From an uncultured Verrucomicrobiae bacterium (GTDB taxonomy: Bacteria > Verrucomicrobiota > Verrucomicrobiia > Limisphaerales > UBA1096): a stretch of 64,000 nt of DNA. The first letter of the stretch is position 1; every line of letters begins with the position of its first letter. The notes under the pieces are model-generated. The model was not told where the DNA came from, did not search any database, and worked only from the letters and a program-made list of their open reading frames with translations. This document shows, one piece after another, positions 63,059 through 64,000 of this stretch. A program made the position numbers and the translations under genes. The DNA lies in assembly GCA_937770485.1 (NCBI GenBank), contig CALJHX010000020.1, positions 62,001-126,000 of the forward strand, given 5' to 3'.

Positions 63059-63250
63059 ATGGCAGTACCAAAAATCAGGTCATCCAAGAGCCGCGTCCGC
63101 AAGCGCCGGGCAAGCAACAGCAAGTTCCACCCGCCGCAGTTGGACAACTGTCCGCAGTGCGATCATCTGGGCTACCAACGCCACCGCGCCTGCCCCGAGT
63201 GCGGGCATTACAAGGGCAAACAAGTCATCAGCGTCGAGGTCGGCGCCTGA
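63059..63250 (+). CDS. rpmF: 50S ribosomal protein L32
   Basis: The 63-residue product (MAVPKIRSSKSRVRKRRASN) has the zinc ribbon CPQCDHLGYQRHRACPECGH with two CxxC pairs. It is a bit longer than the usual 56-60. A Shine-Dalgarno AGAGGA precedes the ATG. Its place between the DUF177 gene and plsX is the common rpmF-plsX arrangement of ribosome and lipid synthesis genes. Confidence 0.96.
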   Translation: MAVPKIRSSKSRVRKRRASNSKFHPPQLDNCPQCDHLGYQRHRACPECGHYKGKQVISVEVGA

Positions 63251-63296
63251 TTCATCTCCAAATTCTGGGCGCAACCAGCCGAGTCGCGCTTTTTTT

Positions 63297-64000
63297 ATGA
63301 GAATCGCGGCAGATGTCATGGGCGGAGACGGTGGTTGCGCCGTCATTATCGACGGCCTGCTGCAGGCGCTCGAGCATCACGACCACATCCGGACGATGTA
63401 CCTCGTCGGCGACGAGGAAACCATCCGCGCCTCGCTTGGCCAAGCGGGGCATCTCGCCCCACGAATCGAGGTCGTCCACTCGCCGGAAGTCCTCTCGATG
63501 GAGGAAAAGCCGGTCGTGGGGTTGCGCCGCAAGAAAAAGTGCTCCCTCGCCATGGCCACGGATCTGGTCAAGCACGGCCAGGCCGACGCCGTCCTCTCCG
63601 CCGGCAACACCGGTGGGATGGTCGCCGCGGCCAGCATCAAGCTGCGCACGCTGCCCGGCGTGGATCGGCCGGGCATCGCCACCGTGATACCCACCAAGAC
63701 CAGCAACTTCGTCCTGCTCGACGCCGGGGCCAACGTCGAGGGGAAGCCCCGGCATCTGATGCACTACGCCATCATGGGAGATATTTACGCCCGGGAAGTG
63801 CTCGGAAAAAGCCGGCCACGAGTGGGACTGTTGAGCGTCGGTGCCGAGGAAGCCAAGGGCAACGATCTGACTTTGGAGACGTTCAAGCGATGTCAAGGGC
63901 TCGACCTAAATTTCATCGGTAACGTGGAAGGGCACGACCTGTTTGGGGAGGAACTCGACGTAGTAATCTGTAATGGCTTCGTCGGCAATATAGTCCTCAA
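63297..64000 (+). CDS. plsX: Phosphate acyltransferase PlsX, 5' part (3' end outside window)
   Basis: PlsX makes acyl-phosphate from acyl-ACP for phospholipid synthesis. About 234 codons are present from ATG 63297 (MRIAADVMGGDGG) and the frame is open at the right edge. Typical blocks: VGLRRKKKCSLAMATDLVK, AVLSAGNTGGMVAAASIKLR, DAGANVEGKPRHLMHYAIMG, LLSVGAEEAKGND and NVEGHDLFGEELDVVICNGF. A full palindrome at 63434 writes ASLGQAGH into a surface loop. Confidence 0.95.
   Translation, partial: MRIAADVMGGDGGCAVIIDGLLQALEHHDHIRTMYLVGDEETIRASLGQAGHLAPRIEVVHSPEVLSMEEKPVVGLRRKKKCSLAMATDLVKHGQADAVLSAGNTGGMVAAASIKLRTLPGVDRPGIATVIPTKTSNFVLLDAGANVEGKPRHLMHYAIMGDIYAREVLGKSRPRVGLLSVGAEEAKGNDLTLETFKRCQGLDLNFIGNVEGHDLFGEELDVVICNGFVGNIVL
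63434..63445. repeat. GCTTGGCCAAGC palindrome, exact copy (in plsX)
   Basis: Exact 12-mer encoding S-L-G-Q-A-G in an early, poorly conserved loop of PlsX. Confidence 0.9.

Larger units (their letters stand above)
315..63443. repeat. Dispersed TTGGCCAA palindrome family (47 exact 8-bp cores)
   Basis: Exact TTGGCCAA cores begin at 315, 387, 987, 5224, 7136, 8899, 8982, 12751, 13441, 14801, 14864, 16583, 16806, 18533, 18571, 21416, 21531, 22368, 22422, 25248, 25299, 25508, 27040, 27432, 28569, 31100, 31309, 35592, 40472, 43311, 43812, 44015, 46192, 50404, 50422, 50606, 51565, 52320, 53366, 53702, 55690, 58256, 59897, 59959, 60169, 62521 and 63436. Nine extend to the exact 12-mer GCTTGGCCAAGC. 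About 35 more have one mismatch (for example CTGGCCAA at 10266, 12025, 33296). Base composition alone predicts roughly one 8-mer and 0.01 12-mer. The outer bases GCG/CGC are often kept too. No target-site duplication, terminal repeat or transposase is seen. Counted by eye; a few may be missed. Confidence 0.9.

Noticed and set aside
315-63443. The palindrome as an insertion sequence, REP or uptake-sequence family
   Set aside because: No terminal repeats, target duplications or transposase; copies are much shorter than REP units; they lie mostly inside genes rather than at 3' ends, unlike classical uptake signals, although an uptake role cannot be fully excluded.
1-64000. tRNA, rRNA, riboswitch or CRISPR array
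   Set aside because: I scanned the intergenic gaps for T-loop sequences, rRNA signatures and regularly spaced repeats and found none; the crcB gene has no visible fluoride riboswitch since it directly follows another gene.

Overview
This 64-kb window is a GC-rich chromosomal segment of a Gram-negative bacterium, most likely a verrucomicrobiote of the Pedosphaera/Limisphaera type. The phylum call rests on a four-gene prepilin cassette of the 'Verru_Chthon' A-D type, tandem pseudopilins with the H-X9-DG signature, a Planctomycetes/Verrucomicrobia-type cytochrome domain, and many secreted or outer-membrane proteins. I see no rRNA, tRNA, CRISPR array, insertion sequence or prophage.

Layout. 1-3.0 kb: end of a metallohydrolase, a frameshifted SMP-30/gluconolactonase, a MscS channel. 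3.1-5.0 kb: tsf and rpsB with a clear terminator. 5.3-8.8 kb: a LysM-amidase, proS and an FAH-family enzyme. 8.8-14.8 kb (minus strand): apt, miaB, a membrane protein and two M16 peptidases, probably one operon. 14.8-22.2 kb: a remnant of a sigma-70 region 4, guaB, and the minus-strand block priA-glgP-rlmN. 22.3-26.8 kb: a multiheme cytochrome, a cytochrome/beta-barrel fusion that looks like a porin-cytochrome conduit, myo-inositol oxygenase and a DUF309 protein. 26.9-42.7 kb: a long minus-strand array holding a toxin-antitoxin pair, two pseudopilins, the four-gene prepilin cassette with overlapping start/stop codons, and a 2181-residue subtilisin-like protease. 42.9-45.4 kb: glycosyltransferase, methyltransferase and an orphan 205-residue protein beside an AT-rich patch. 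45.7-51.3 kb: sucCD, a half-length carB, crcB and a flavoprotein. 51.5-56.7 kb: SGNH hydrolase, two tandem H-X9-DG pseudopilins, an esterase, a small DsrE-like protein and an MBL-fold hydrolase. 56.8-64 kb: a frameshifted DUF2339 membrane protein, a FecR-domain protein and the coaD-DUF177-rpmF-plsX cluster, cut by the right edge.

The main discovery candidate is not a gene. The palindrome TTGGCCAA (best form GCTTGGCCAAGC) occurs 47 times by my count, against roughly one expected from base composition. It is scattered through coding and non-coding DNA on both strands and in all three reading frames, where it writes L-A-K, L-G-Q-A or W-P-S into proteins. It recalls the HIP1 palindrome of cyanobacteria but has a different sequence. 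It builds signal-peptide ends, protein C-termini and the residues just before a prepilin cleavage site, and is absent from tsf, rpsB, sucD and carB. All counts were made by eye and need a computed check.
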